Shown here: in pieces, positions 8,306 through 17,164 of the stretch | Position numbering within the stretch: position 1 is the stretch's first letter | Layout: the number at the start of each line of letters is the position of its first letter | From: Lachnospiraceae bacterium | GTDB taxonomy: Bacteria > Bacillota_A > Clostridia > Lachnospirales > Lachnospiraceae | Direction: 5' to 3' | Assembly: GCA_017634255.1 (NCBI GenBank) | Contig: JAGBNT010000107.1 | Span: forward strand, 1 to 23,577 | Length of the DNA stretch: 23,577 bases | The notes under the pieces: generated by a model | Told to the model about the DNA's origin: nothing | The model's database searches: none | Seen by the model: the letters and a program-made list of their open reading frames with translations, nothing else | Position numbers and translations under genes: made by a program

Positions 8306-10231
8306 ATGGCAGAGGAAAAGGTAAGAGAATTTAAAGGTCCCGGAGGGGGCAGGCTTAGAGGGGTACGTCCGAAGGTGGATAACCCGGGGAAGCTTTTTAA
8401 AAGAGTCATGTCCTATGTGTTAAGGGACTATCTTTTTCATATAATCACGGTAGTGGTCTGTATTTTTGTCGGCGTTATCGCAAATGTCAGGGGAACCCTG
8501 TTTACCCAGACATTGATAGACGATTACATCATACCCATGGTAAATGCGAAAGACCGTAACTTTACCCCGTTGATGCTCGCCATGGCGAAGATAGCGGTCA
8601 TCTATCTTATCGGCATCGCATCCACCTACATACATCAGAGGATAATGATAAAGGTTTCGCAGGGGACGCTCTTAAATATCAGGAAAGAGCTGTTTTCCAG
8701 GATGGAATCCCTCCCGATAAAGTATTTTGACACACATTCCCACGGGGATATAATGAGCGTCTATACAAATGATATAGATACCTTAAGGCAGATGATAAGC
8801 CAGTCCATGCCCCAGTTTTTAAATTCGCTTATAACCATAGTCTCTGTTTCCGTGAGTATGCTTATCTTAAGCATCCCACTGACAGTGCTGACGCTTGTGA
8901 TGGTTGCGGTAATGCTTCTTGCCTCAGCGAAAATGTCGAAAATATCAGGAGGCTATTTTAAACAGCAGCAGACCTCTTTGGGAGCGCTGAACGGCTTTAT
9001 AGAGGAGATGACTAACGGACAGAGGGTCATAAAGGTATTCTGCCACGAGGAAAAGGCGAAGGAGGAGTTCAAAAGGAGAAACGAGGAGCTCTTTGAAAAC
9101 GCCTATAAGGCAAACGGTCTGTCCATGAGCGTTATGCCGCTCAATGCGCAGCTTGGAAACGTAAGCTACGTGCTTTGCGCGATAGTGGGTGGAGTTTTGG
9201 CGATAGGCGGGTTTATGGGGCTGACCCTGGGAAAGCTCGCAAGCTTCCTCTCCTTTAATAAAAGCTTTAACATGCCTATAAACCAGGTCAGCATGCAGTT
9301 AAATTCCGTTATAATGGCGCTGGCGGGAGCCGACAGGATATTTAAGCTCCTGGATGCCGAACCGGAAGCCGACGATGGCTATGTTACCCTTGTAAATGTT
9401 ACCGAGGATGGAGACACTCTTACAGAAACTGACGAGCGTACCGGTAAATGGGCATGGAAGCATACGCACCAGGCGGACGGCAGCGTGGACTATGTACGAC
9501 AGCGCGGAGATATAGAAATGAACGGGGTGGATTTCGGATATGTGGAGAATGTGCCCGTGCTGCATGACATAATCCTGCATGCAAAGCCGGGACAGAAATT
9601 TGCCTTTGTGGGCTCTACAGGTGCCGGAAAGACGACGATAACAAATCTTATAAACAGGTTTTACGATATAGACGACGGCAAGATACGTTATGACGGGATA
9701 AATATAAACAAGATAAAAAAAGCGGACCTCAGGCGTTCCCTCGGAATGGTGCTTCAGGATACCCACCTGTTTTCAGGAACCATACTTGAAAATATAAGGT
9801 ACGGCAGGCTGGATGCCAGCGACGATGAGGTATTTGCTGCGGCGAGGCTGGCAAACGCCGACAGGTTCATAAGGAAGCTTCCGGAGGGCTACAATACAAG
9901 GCTTAGCCATGACGGAGCCCAGCTGAGCCAGGGACAGAGGCAGCTAATTGCGATAGCCAGGGCTGCGGTTGCCGACCCGCCGGCGCTGATACTGGATGAG
10001 GCGACCAGCTCAATAGATACCCGAACCGAGAGGATAATCCAGGAGGGCATGGATTCCCTTATGAAGGGAAGAACCACCTTTGTCATCGCCCACCGGCTTT
10101 CCACTGTCAAGAACAGTGACTGCATAATCGTACTTGAGCACGGAAGGATAGTCGAGAGCGGCACTCATGAGGAGCTGCTCGCCCTTAAGCAGAGATATTA
10201 TCAGCTGTACACCGGAAACCAGATTGCCTGA
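8306..10231 (+). CDS. Heterodimeric ABC exporter, catalytic subunit
   Basis: The 641-residue partner of the preceding half transporter, starting 3 nt after its stop. It has a six-helix membrane domain at about 40-340. Its ATPase domain has Walker A GSTGAGKT (436-443), Walker B with catalytic Glu565 (LILDEATSS) and switch His596 (AHRLST). Its own signature is LSQGQ (540-544), a departure from LSGGQ. So the subunits are complementary: this Walker A/B and His with the other subunit's VSGGQ make the working site, and the degenerate site is made of the rest. An inserted segment of about 40 residues between the membrane domain and the ATPase domain (about 355-400, acidic and Thr-rich) lengthens it relative to its partner. 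No terminator is seen after the gene. Confidence 0.93.
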   Translation: MAEEKVREFKGPGGGRLRGVRPKVDNPGKLFKRVMSYVLRDYLFHIITVVVCIFVGVIANVRGTLFTQTLIDDYIIPMVNAKDRNFTPLMLAMAKIAVIYLIGIASTYIHQRIMIKVSQGTLLNIRKELFSRMESLPIKYFDTHSHGDIMSVYTNDIDTLRQMISQSMPQFLNSLITIVSVSVSMLILSIPLTVLTLVMVAVMLLASAKMSKISGGYFKQQQTSLGALNGFIEEMTNGQRVIKVFCHEEKAKEEFKRRNEELFENAYKANGLSMSVMPLNAQLGNVSYVLCAIVGGVLAIGGFMGLTLGKLASFLSFNKSFNMPINQVSMQLNSVIMALAGADRIFKLLDAEPEADDGYVTLVNVTEDGDTLTETDERTGKWAWKHTHQADGSVDYVRQRGDIEMNGVDFGYVENVPVLHDIILHAKPGQKFAFVGSTGAGKTTITNLINRFYDIDDGKIRYDGININKIKKADLRRSLGMVLQDTHLFSGTILENIRYGRLDASDDEVFAAARLANADRFIRKLPEGYNTRLSHDGAQLSQGQRQLIAIARAAVADPPALILDEATSSIDTRTERIIQEGMDSLMKGRTTFVIAHRLSTVKNSDCIIVLEHGRIVESGTHEELLALKQRYYQLYTGNQIA

Positions 10232-10237
10232 AGACCT

Positions 10238-11359
10238 TTACAGAGTGTTTTCTATACAGTCAAGAAGCCTGTCGTTGTCCTCAGGACGCATGAAGCAGAA
10301 ACGGAAGTAGCTGTTATCCAGGAAGGGGAAGGTGGAGCAGTTTCTTATCATCATCCTCTCCCTGATGCATTTTTCGAAGAGGATATCGGCATCTGCACCG
10401 GTGCCGGAAAGCCGGCATAATACAAAGTTGGCGGAGGGCTCGTAGTATTTAAGACCCTTATCCTTTAAAAGCTCCAGCCTGCGGCAGACACGCTTCCTCT
10501 CGGAAAAAATCAGCCTCCGGCTCGCATTTATGTAGTCCGTATCCGTAAACATGAGCTTGCCGGCTTCCTCCGCAAGTGAATTGATGGTCCAGGGGTTCTT
10601 TACGGTGTTGATGCGGCGTATCAGATCCTCATTGCCCGTAATGGCGTAGCCAAGCCTGAGCCCCGGAGCCGCAAAGAATTTGGATATTCCCCGGATGACA
10701 AAGAGGTTGCTGTAATACTGCGTTAAGGGAATGGCATCGGATTTCTCCATATCCTCCACAAATTCGATATAGGTTTCATCGATCATTACAAAGATACCCA
10801 GGGATTTGCATATGTCGAGTATCTCCCGCATTTTCTCGCGTTTGATGCACTTAGAGGTGGGATTGTTTGGATTGCAGATGACCAGGAGGTCTATATTGTC
10901 GTTTAGCACCTCCTCAAGCCTTTGGATATCGGGCTCAAAGCCGTCCTCCTCCCTCAAGCGGAAATAGCGGCTCGTGCCGCCGCATAGAGCTATCTCCCTC
11001 TCATACTCCGAATAGGAGGGACCGAAGATCATGGCGCGTCCTGCGTTTTTGAGCTGTATCATTAGGGATATCAGCTCTGTGGAGCCGTTTCCTACTATTA
11101 TGTGTTCGGGAGCCGTCCTGCAATAGGCTCCGATGGTCTTCCTGAGCTCCGTATATTCCCTGTCGGGATATGAGGTAAGGACATCAATGCGGTGAATGAG
11201 GTTATCCTTAAGCTTCTGCGAGAGCCCAAGGGGGTTGACGTTGGCGGAAAATGAGGTTATCTCCTCTTTTTTTATGCCGTATATTTTTTCGATCTTTTCG
11301 AGGTCACTGCCGTGAAAATGTTCCTTATGAGTAAATTCCTGTGAATTATGTCTGTCCAT
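10238..11359 (-). CDS. CobD/HisC-like PLP-dependent enzyme (threonine-phosphate decarboxylase or histidinol-phosphate aminotransferase family)
   Basis: A 373-residue fold-type I PLP enzyme. The N terminus FHGSDLEKI...SFSANVNPLG and the C-terminal RNCSTFPFLDNSYFR region match CobD (L-threonine-O-3-phosphate decarboxylase) better than HisC. General motifs are GNGSTELI, NPNNPTS, DETYIEF and the PLP lysine Lys227 in ISKFFAAPGLRLGY. CobD makes the aminopropanol phosphate of the cobalamin nucleotide loop, but no other cobalamin gene is nearby, so decarboxylase against aminotransferase is unresolved. The ATG at 11359 is supported by a GGAG Shine-Dalgarno (minus strand, about 11369-11366) and a good upstream promoter. 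Its stop is only 6 nt from the stop of the convergent ABC exporter gene. Confidence 0.8.
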   Translation of the reverse strand: MDRHNSQEFTHKEHFHGSDLEKIEKIYGIKKEEITSFSANVNPLGLSQKLKDNLIHRIDVLTSYPDREYTELRKTIGAYCRTAPEHIIVGNGSTELISLMIQLKNAGRAMIFGPSYSEYEREIALCGGTSRYFRLREEDGFEPDIQRLEEVLNDNIDLLVICNPNNPTSKCIKREKMREILDICKSLGIFVMIDETYIEFVEDMEKSDAIPLTQYYSNLFVIRGISKFFAAPGLRLGYAITGNEDLIRRINTVKNPWTINSLAEEAGKLMFTDTDYINASRRLIFSERKRVCRRLELLKDKGLKYYEPSANFVLCRLSGTGADADILFEKCIRERMMIRNCSTFPFLDNSYFRFCFMRPEDNDRLLDCIENTL

Positions 11360-11373
11360 AGTAATCTCCGTAA

Positions 11374-11402
11374 TTGCTTTGCATTTCGAGTTAAGCTATA
11401 AT
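11374..11402 (+). promoter_or_regulatory. Sigma-A-type promoter for the four-gene operon
   Basis: -35 TTGCTT (11374-11379), a 17-nt spacer and a consensus -10 TATAAT (11397-11402). Predicted transcription start is near 11409, giving a leader of about 34 nt to the ATG at 11443. This argues against the in-frame TTG at 11407 as the start codon of the downstream gene. Confidence 0.62.
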
Positions 11403-11426
11403 AACGTTGATTGTCTGTAAAATCAA
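11398..11426 (-). promoter_or_regulatory. Sigma-A-type promoter for the CobD-like gene
   Basis: On the minus strand, -35 TTGATT (11426-11421), a 17-nt spacer and -10 TATTAT (11403-11398). Predicted transcription start is near 11391, about 30 nt before the ATG at 11359. The -10 box overlaps that of the opposite promoter. Confidence 0.6.
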
Positions 11427-11442
11427 GCACAGAATACCGAAT

Positions 11443-14400
11443 ATGCCAAAACACTTAGATAATCTGATAAACGGAGTCTTTGAGTACGACAACGGAAGAC
11501 TTAAGCTGTCAGAGAAGAGAATAGAATTGAATATCAGCGAAGGCGACGTTCCCACGGGCTCCTTTCAGATAAGCTCCACCAGCGGAAGCGCCGAGGGCTT
11601 CATCGTCTCCTCCAGCGTAAGGATGAGTCTGGACATTAAGCGCTTCTATGATGAAGAGGTACAGGTGCGCTATCTTTTTGATTCCACGGGTCTGGAGAGC
11701 GGAGCATCCCTTAGGGGGGAGATAAGCATAGTCTCCAATAAGGGTGAATATTCCCTGCCCTTTATCGTGAATGTGTCCAGGAATGTGATAAATACCTCAA
11801 TGGGAAATGTAAGGAATCTTTTCCATTTTGCGAATCTGGCGCATACGGATTTCGACGAGGCGGTCAGGCTTTTTTATTCCCCGGCGTTTACCGGGGTGTT
11901 CAGGGATTCGGACAGGCGCTTCCTCAATACCTACCGGGCTTTCAGCGCATATGCGGGGAATTATGAAAACGTGGAGGAATTTCTGATCGCCGTAAGGAAA
12001 AAGGACCCGGTGGAGCTGTCCCTGTCCACAGATGAGCTCAACGTGGGAGCCGAAGAGCTTCAGGAGGATACGAGGCGTTCGGTAAATCTCATACGCTCCG
12101 GCTGGGGCTTTGTGGAGATTTCACTCTCAACCGATTCTGATTTCATAGACCTCGACAAGAGTAAACTCGCTAACGACGACTTCATGGGAAACAACGCGCA
12201 GCTGGGCTTTAATATACTAAAGGAAAAGCTGCACTCGGGAGTTAATTCCGGGGCGGTTTTTGTACGCACCTACGATAAGGAGCTTAAGTTTGATGTCATA
12301 GTCAAATGCTCGGAGGGGAATGGGGAGGAGACCTGGACCTATGTAAAATCCCAGAAGACAGTTGCAGACCTGACCTCCTCCTTCCTAAGGTACAGATGCA
12401 AAAAGATCAATTCCTATCAGTGGACCCATGAGTCTATAATAAAGATCCAGCAGCTTATAGAGCAGTACCCGGAGGATTTGAGGTACAGGCTGTATCATGC
12501 CTTTTTACAGATCAATGCACGGCATGAGGAAATTGCCATCGAAGAGATGCAGAGGATCGAGATGAGCCCGGGTTATGCCGTGATGACGGATGAGATGAAG
12601 GGCTTTGAAATATATATCAAGGCGTTTCTAAAGCACGATGATGAATATACCGCAGCGGAGGCGGAGAAGATCCGCTATATGAGGGAGAGCAAAAGGAGCT
12701 CGCCCTGGCTGCTCATACTTTTAATATTCATGGACGAGAGGCTGGAGCGCCAGCCGCACGAAAAGCTGAGGCTCTTAGAGCATCAGTTCGAGATCTCCGG
12801 GGCGAGTCCGCTGATCCTTATGGAGAGCCTCAGGGTTTTAAATGAAAGACCCGAGGAGATAAGGTCCATCGGGAGCTTTGAACTGGTCTGCGCCCGCTTC
12901 GGCTTAAAGCATAATATCCTAAGCCGCCAGCTTTCCGACCACATAGTCTACCTGAGCGGACAGATGCGCCGCTTCGACCCCCTGCTGCACAAGATCCTGG
13001 TAAAGCTTTATGAGGAAGATAAGAGCGATGAGATCTTAATGGCGATATGCCTGCACCTTATCAGGGGAGAGATCAGGGAGAGCAGGTACAGTAAATGGTA
13101 TGAGACGGCGATAATGCGCAACCTGATGATAACCAAGCTCTATGAATATTATATATATTCGGTGGAAAAGAACGTAAATACGCTGCTGCCCTCTCCGGTA
13201 ATAATGTATTTCAGCATGAGCCCGGATCTTGAGGATGAGTACATGGCGTTTTTTTATGCCGACCTCATAACCAATAAGGAAAAGGTCAGGGACACACTGG
13301 TAGAGTGCAACAAAAATATAGTTCAGTTTGCGGTAAGGTGCGCCCTGAACGGCTATATAGATGAAAATATGGCAATAGTCTATGAGTATGTAAACACTCT
13401 TACCGGCTATTCCCAGAAATATGCATATTTAAACGCGGTTTCCGCCCTTGTGTTCAAGCATAAGGTCTCAATAGCCGATAAGAATGCCACAAGGGTTATA
13501 GTGATAGAGGACAATTTTGTCGATGAGCGCTCCTATCCCCTGTACAAGGGTTCTGCCTATGTGGATGTCTTTGCCAATGATTATGAGATATTTTATGAAA
13601 CAGCGGATTTAAGGAGGCGCACCCTGTCGGATAAGGACACTGACAGCGTGCTGCTTAAGAATACGCAGTATAAGGTTACACCCGGAGACAGGGTAACTGA
13701 CATAGGAACAGCGTATTTTATCTGTGAGGCGGGCAGGCATTTCATATCCATTACCGAGGAAAACGTAAACTATGTCATTCAGATAATCACCTCTGAGAAA
13801 ATAGATCCCGTTTACAGGAGCGAGCTTTTAACAGAGCTCATGGAATACTATTACGATGCGGACGACGAGGAGAAGCTTACCGCCCTGCTAAGGAATCTGG
13901 ACCCGGCGGAGGTGACCTCGCAGTGCAGGGCAGAGGCAGTAAGGTTTATGGTCATCGAGGGAATGACCGGGGAGGCTTATGCCCTCGTGCAAAAGTACGG
14001 CTCGGAAAATGTCGGAGCCAAAATAATGGTCAAGCTCTTAAATTATCTCATATCCGAATCCCTGTATGAGAACGAGGCGGAGGTCATAAGCTTCGCATTT
14101 ACAACCTTTAAGGGCGGAAAATATGATGAGGTGCTGCTGGAGTTTTTGAGCAATAATTATCAGGGACCGGTAAAGGACCTGAGGCATATATGGAGCGCAG
14201 GGGTGGATTTCGAGCTTTCGGTGGAAAAGCTGGAGGAGAGGATATTATCCCAGATGCTCTTCTCCCGTTCCTTTGTGGGAGTAAAGGACGATATCTTTGT
14301 CCACTATCTTGAGAGCGGTCTTAAGGGGGATATAGCAAAGGCGTATCTTTCTTTCAGCGCCTATGAATATTTTGTAAAGGACAGGATAACCGACGAGCGT

Positions 14401-15039
14401 ATTTTTGATAAAATGCTTGAGAGCTATTACGAGGGGGACGAGGTCAACGATTGCATGATGCTCGCCATGACAGCCTATTATGCTTCGAGGGAAAGCGTAC
14501 CCGAGAAGGCGGTCAGTGCTGTTGTGGAAATCGTAAAGCTCATGTTAAGGCGGGGAATTTACTTTGGATTTTTCAAAAATTACGCGAAATATATCCCGAT
14601 GGTCTCCGTATACAGCGACAGGACCTATATAGAATATAAGACCAATCCGAAGAGCAGGGTCACCATAAATTATCTGGTGACTTCCTCTGACAGCGGCAAA
14701 GAGCCGAATGAGTTTGAAACAGAGGAGATGCAGAATCTGTACGGGGGGATATATTCAAAGCGCATCGTAATGTTCTACGGGGAGACTTTGCAGTACTATA
14801 TAAACGAGGAGGCTGAGGGGAAGTCCTCTCTTACGGTCAGCGATAGCATAGAGGTGGACGACGTGACCCTTGCCAATTCGGATTCAAAATACAATATGAT
14901 AAATGATATGCTTAAAGCCAGGGCTCTTGGGGATACGGAGAGCTTAAACGGCCTTATCGATATGTACTTTAAGAAGGAGGAGGCAGTAGAGGATTTGTTT
15001 GAGGTCATGAGGACGAGGGACAACGATGAGCGGTCCTAA
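11443..15039 (+). CDS. Giant Ig-like plus alpha-solenoid protein of unknown function (probable DUF5717 family)
   Basis: 1198 residues from the ATG at 11443; the frame is open back to TTG 11407, but that lies at or before the predicted transcription start. No signal peptide or membrane helix is visible, so it is probably cytoplasmic. The N-terminal part looks like two beta-sandwich (Ig-like) units, about 20-120 and 195-300. The second contains WGFVEISLSTDSDFIDL and the DFMGNNAQLGF stretch. From about 320 to 1000 the sequence is mostly amphipathic helices resembling TPR-like solenoid repeats. It is interrupted near 680-780 by a beta-rich insert, and a beta-rich segment plus helices close the C terminus. 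I recall Lachnospiraceae proteins of this size and start being labelled DUF5717, next to DUF5716; I have not checked this. It overlaps the next gene by 14 nt. A scaffold role is only an inference. Confidence 0.85.
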   Translation: MPKHLDNLINGVFEYDNGRLKLSEKRIELNISEGDVPTGSFQISSTSGSAEGFIVSSSVRMSLDIKRFYDEEVQVRYLFDSTGLESGASLRGEISIVSNKGEYSLPFIVNVSRNVINTSMGNVRNLFHFANLAHTDFDEAVRLFYSPAFTGVFRDSDRRFLNTYRAFSAYAGNYENVEEFLIAVRKKDPVELSLSTDELNVGAEELQEDTRRSVNLIRSGWGFVEISLSTDSDFIDLDKSKLANDDFMGNNAQLGFNILKEKLHSGVNSGAVFVRTYDKELKFDVIVKCSEGNGEETWTYVKSQKTVADLTSSFLRYRCKKINSYQWTHESIIKIQQLIEQYPEDLRYRLYHAFLQINARHEEIAIEEMQRIEMSPGYAVMTDEMKGFEIYIKAFLKHDDEYTAAEAEKIRYMRESKRSSPWLLILLIFMDERLERQPHEKLRLLEHQFEISGASPLILMESLRVLNERPEEIRSIGSFELVCARFGLKHNILSRQLSDHIVYLSGQMRRFDPLLHKILVKLYEEDKSDEILMAICLHLIRGEIRESRYSKWYETAIMRNLMITKLYEYYIYSVEKNVNTLLPSPVIMYFSMSPDLEDEYMAFFYADLITNKEKVRDTLVECNKNIVQFAVRCALNGYIDENMAIVYEYVNTLTGYSQKYAYLNAVSALVFKHKVSIADKNATRVIVIEDNFVDERSYPLYKGSAYVDVFANDYEIFYETADLRRRTLSDKDTDSVLLKNTQYKVTPGDRVTDIGTAYFICEAGRHFISITEENVNYVIQIITSEKIDPVYRSELLTELMEYYYDADDEEKLTALLRNLDPAEVTSQCRAEAVRFMVIEGMTGEAYALVQKYGSENVGAKIMVKLLNYLISESLYENEAEVISFAFTTFKGGKYDEVLLEFLSNNYQGPVKDLRHIWSAGVDFELSVEKLEERILSQMLFSRSFVGVKDDIFVHYLESGLKGDIAKAYLSFSAYEYFVKDRITDERIFDKMLESYYEGDEVNDCMMLAMTAYYASRESVPEKAVSAVVEIVKLMLRRGIYFGFFKNYAKYIPMVSVYSDRTYIEYKTNPKSRVTINYLVTSSDSGKEPNEFETEEMQNLYGGIYSKRIVMFYGETLQYYINEEAEGKSSLTVSDSIEVDDVTLANSDSKYNMINDMLKARALGDTESLNGLIDMYFKKEEAVEDLFEVMRTRDNDERS

Positions 15040-16309
15040 TGAAGAGCTCGTAATAAGTATCGACATCAATGACGATATGACATATATTTCTTATGCCTCA
15101 CTCAAGGGAAAGGGGGTGACCACCCTTTCTTCGAAGCATGACTCCGAAAAGTACGGCGTGCCTACGCTGATGTATTTCAATGAAGATACGATGAAATGGA
15201 GCTTTGGGGCAAATGCCTATAGCCGTGCGCAAACAAAAGGCGGAAAGCTCTACGACAGGATATTGACTGATGTAATAGGCACTGGCGACCCCGATGAGGA
15301 GGCAAAGAAGAGGCTGAGCACTTTTCTGGCTCACTCTCTGGAGCTGGCTGCCGTTGCCATAGATAAGGAATACATGAATCCGTCTCTGGAAGCCCTCGCG
15401 ATATGCCTCCAGGATATAGATTCCAATGCGCTTAAGAACCTGGAGGGCTGCATTACACCGCTAAAGAGCGTGGTAAAGGAGATAAGGTTCATTACCCGCT
15501 CCGAGAGCTTTTACTACTATACCTTAAGCCAGCCGCCGGAAATCTGGCGCTCATCGGTGCTGCTCGTGGACTATTCCAGAGCGGGCTGCGTTTTCAGCCA
15601 CTTGAAGATAAAAAGAGGTACGACCTATTCGGTTGCATACATCGACGAGGAACAGCATCCCGAGATGCTGCCCTTTGACGAGGGAAACCTTCCCGAGATG
15701 GATCAAAAGCTTCTGGATGTTCTCAAGGAGGCTTTTTCCACTGGAACCGAGGGCGTGGAGGTAAAGGTTTCCAGCGTATACCTTTCGGGACTTAACCTCG
15801 AGGGGAACTGGGCTAAAAATACCCTGAACTATCTTTGCCGGGGACGGAGGGTCTTCCAGGGACAGAACCTCTATACAAAGGGAGCCTGCTACGCCATAAG
15901 GGATCAGCTGACCCGCGGCTTTATAAACAAGAACTTTGTCTTTATGAGTGGGGACAAGGTAAATTATGATATAGGGATACGAATGATACATAAGGGGGCG
16001 GAGGTCGTATCAATGCTGTCGGAAGCGGGGACAAGCTGGTATGACCTTAAGGGCGAGATGGATGTAATGCTCGGGGAGAGCCGGGATGTGGAGATTGTCC
16101 TGAAAAGCTTTCCCGAGGGAGACGAGAGCACCCACCTTATCCGGCTTACAACCTTTCCGGAAAGACCGAAGCGCGCCTGCAGGGCAAATATAAGGATATA
16201 TATGGAAAACAGGGACGAGCTTAAGGTCGAGGTAACGGACAGGGGCTTGGGAGAGCTGATACCCGCCAGCGGCATAATGGTATCGGAGACGATAAATCTG
16301 AACCGGTAA
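15026..16309 (+). CDS. Divergent Hsp70/actin-fold protein (probable DUF5716 family)
   Basis: A 427-residue soluble protein whose layout follows Hsp70-type ATPases. An N-terminal ISIDINDDMTYISY segment stands where Hsp70 has its phosphate-1 loop. GVPTLMYF followed by WSFGANAY corresponds to the Hsp70 PS.V.F...IG..A block. VLLVDYSRAG (about residue 175) stands where Hsp70 has the phosphate-2 DLGGGT motif. VYLSGLNLEG followed later by TKGACYAI (about residues 252-293) stands for the adenosine GG motif and the following GAA helix. The diagnostic glycines and acidic residues are largely replaced, so nucleotide binding may be weak or lost. A beta-rich C-terminal part could be a reduced substrate-binding region. 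The gene overlaps the preceding one by 14 nt. Family name DUF5716 is recalled, not checked; the actin-fold call is from motif order. Confidence 0.75.
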   Translation: MSGPNEELVISIDINDDMTYISYASLKGKGVTTLSSKHDSEKYGVPTLMYFNEDTMKWSFGANAYSRAQTKGGKLYDRILTDVIGTGDPDEEAKKRLSTFLAHSLELAAVAIDKEYMNPSLEALAICLQDIDSNALKNLEGCITPLKSVVKEIRFITRSESFYYYTLSQPPEIWRSSVLLVDYSRAGCVFSHLKIKRGTTYSVAYIDEEQHPEMLPFDEGNLPEMDQKLLDVLKEAFSTGTEGVEVKVSSVYLSGLNLEGNWAKNTLNYLCRGRRVFQGQNLYTKGACYAIRDQLTRGFINKNFVFMSGDKVNYDIGIRMIHKGAEVVSMLSEAGTSWYDLKGEMDVMLGESRDVEIVLKSFPEGDESTHLIRLTTFPERPKRACRANIRIYMENRDELKVEVTDRGLGELIPASGIMVSETINLNR

Positions 16310-16321
16310 AGGACAGTATAA

Positions 16322-17164
16322 ATGGTTTATGAATGTATAGGGCAGTACGCTGAGACTCCCTATTATCTTGAAGACGCATGTATAAATATTTTTTCCATGG
16401 AGGAGCTGGCGTATTTTCTTTATGAAAACGCGCTGATAGTGGATTCCTCGATAATGAAGAAGGAGCTTTGCGTCTTTATAGATGAAGAGCTAGGGCTCTA
16501 CGACCTTGCAAGCGAGCTGATGCAGCTTATAAACAATGACGGCAGGCTGGTGGATTTTGTAAGCGCCATCTTAAGCTATATGGATTATTGCAGCGAGCAT
16601 GAGCTGGAAGAGCTCGTTCAATATATTTCCGACAACGATAACACCGGAAACTTAAGCAGAAGAAAATCCAGAGGGGACGTGCTGTTAAACGGCAAGAAGT
16701 ACGTAGGCGCCATCAGGGAATATGAGACAGCCCTAAGCTTCGCCGATCAGGAGGAGACGGACAAGGAGGAGCTTACGGCTCTTTACAACAACTTAGGGGT
16801 TGCCTATGCCCGCCTCTTTTATTTCGACAAGGCGGCGGAGTGTTTCGACAAGTCCTGCGAGATAGAGGATACAAAGGCGGCGAGGATGAATTATCTGGCT
16901 GCCTTAAGGCTATCTATGAACAAAGAGGAATATATTGAGCGCATAAAGCAGGAGGGGGCTGATGTCCGGCTGGTGAACGAGCAGGAGAAGCGCATAGATG
17001 AGAGCGTCCAGAGGCTCGGAGGCAGGATAGACTACGCCCGGTTTAAAAGAGCCATCGACTGCAAGGAAAACGGAGAGCTCGCGGAGTACAATTCCGAGAT
17101 AGTAAAGATATTGGAGAATATCAAGGGAGATTACAGGAAGCATATAGAGCATGAATATATTTAA
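16322..17164 (+). CDS. TPR-repeat protein of unknown function
   Basis: A 280-residue soluble protein. The N-terminal ~100 residues are helical and acidic and match nothing I recognise. A tetratricopeptide region follows at about 120-195. Its clearest unit is LYNNLGVAYARLFYFDKAAE, a textbook TPR helix pair, and a preceding unit is built around the KKYVGAIREYETAL segment. TPRs bind partner proteins, often Hsp70-type chaperones or their clients, which fits the actin-fold neighbour. A charged helical C-terminal tail ends the protein. It starts 12 nt after the previous stop, with an AAGGA ribosome-binding site 8 nt before the ATG, and overlaps the next gene by 14 nt. Confidence 0.82.
   Translation: MVYECIGQYAETPYYLEDACINIFSMEELAYFLYENALIVDSSIMKKELCVFIDEELGLYDLASELMQLINNDGRLVDFVSAILSYMDYCSEHELEELVQYISDNDNTGNLSRRKSRGDVLLNGKKYVGAIREYETALSFADQEETDKEELTALYNNLGVAYARLFYFDKAAECFDKSCEIEDTKAARMNYLAALRLSMNKEEYIERIKQEGADVRLVNEQEKRIDESVQRLGGRIDYARFKRAIDCKENGELAEYNSEIVKILENIKGDYRKHIEHEYI

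Noticed and set aside
11407..11409. TTG start for the giant Ig-like/solenoid protein
   Set aside because: It lies at or before the predicted transcription start (near 11409). The ATG at 11443 fits the leader length.
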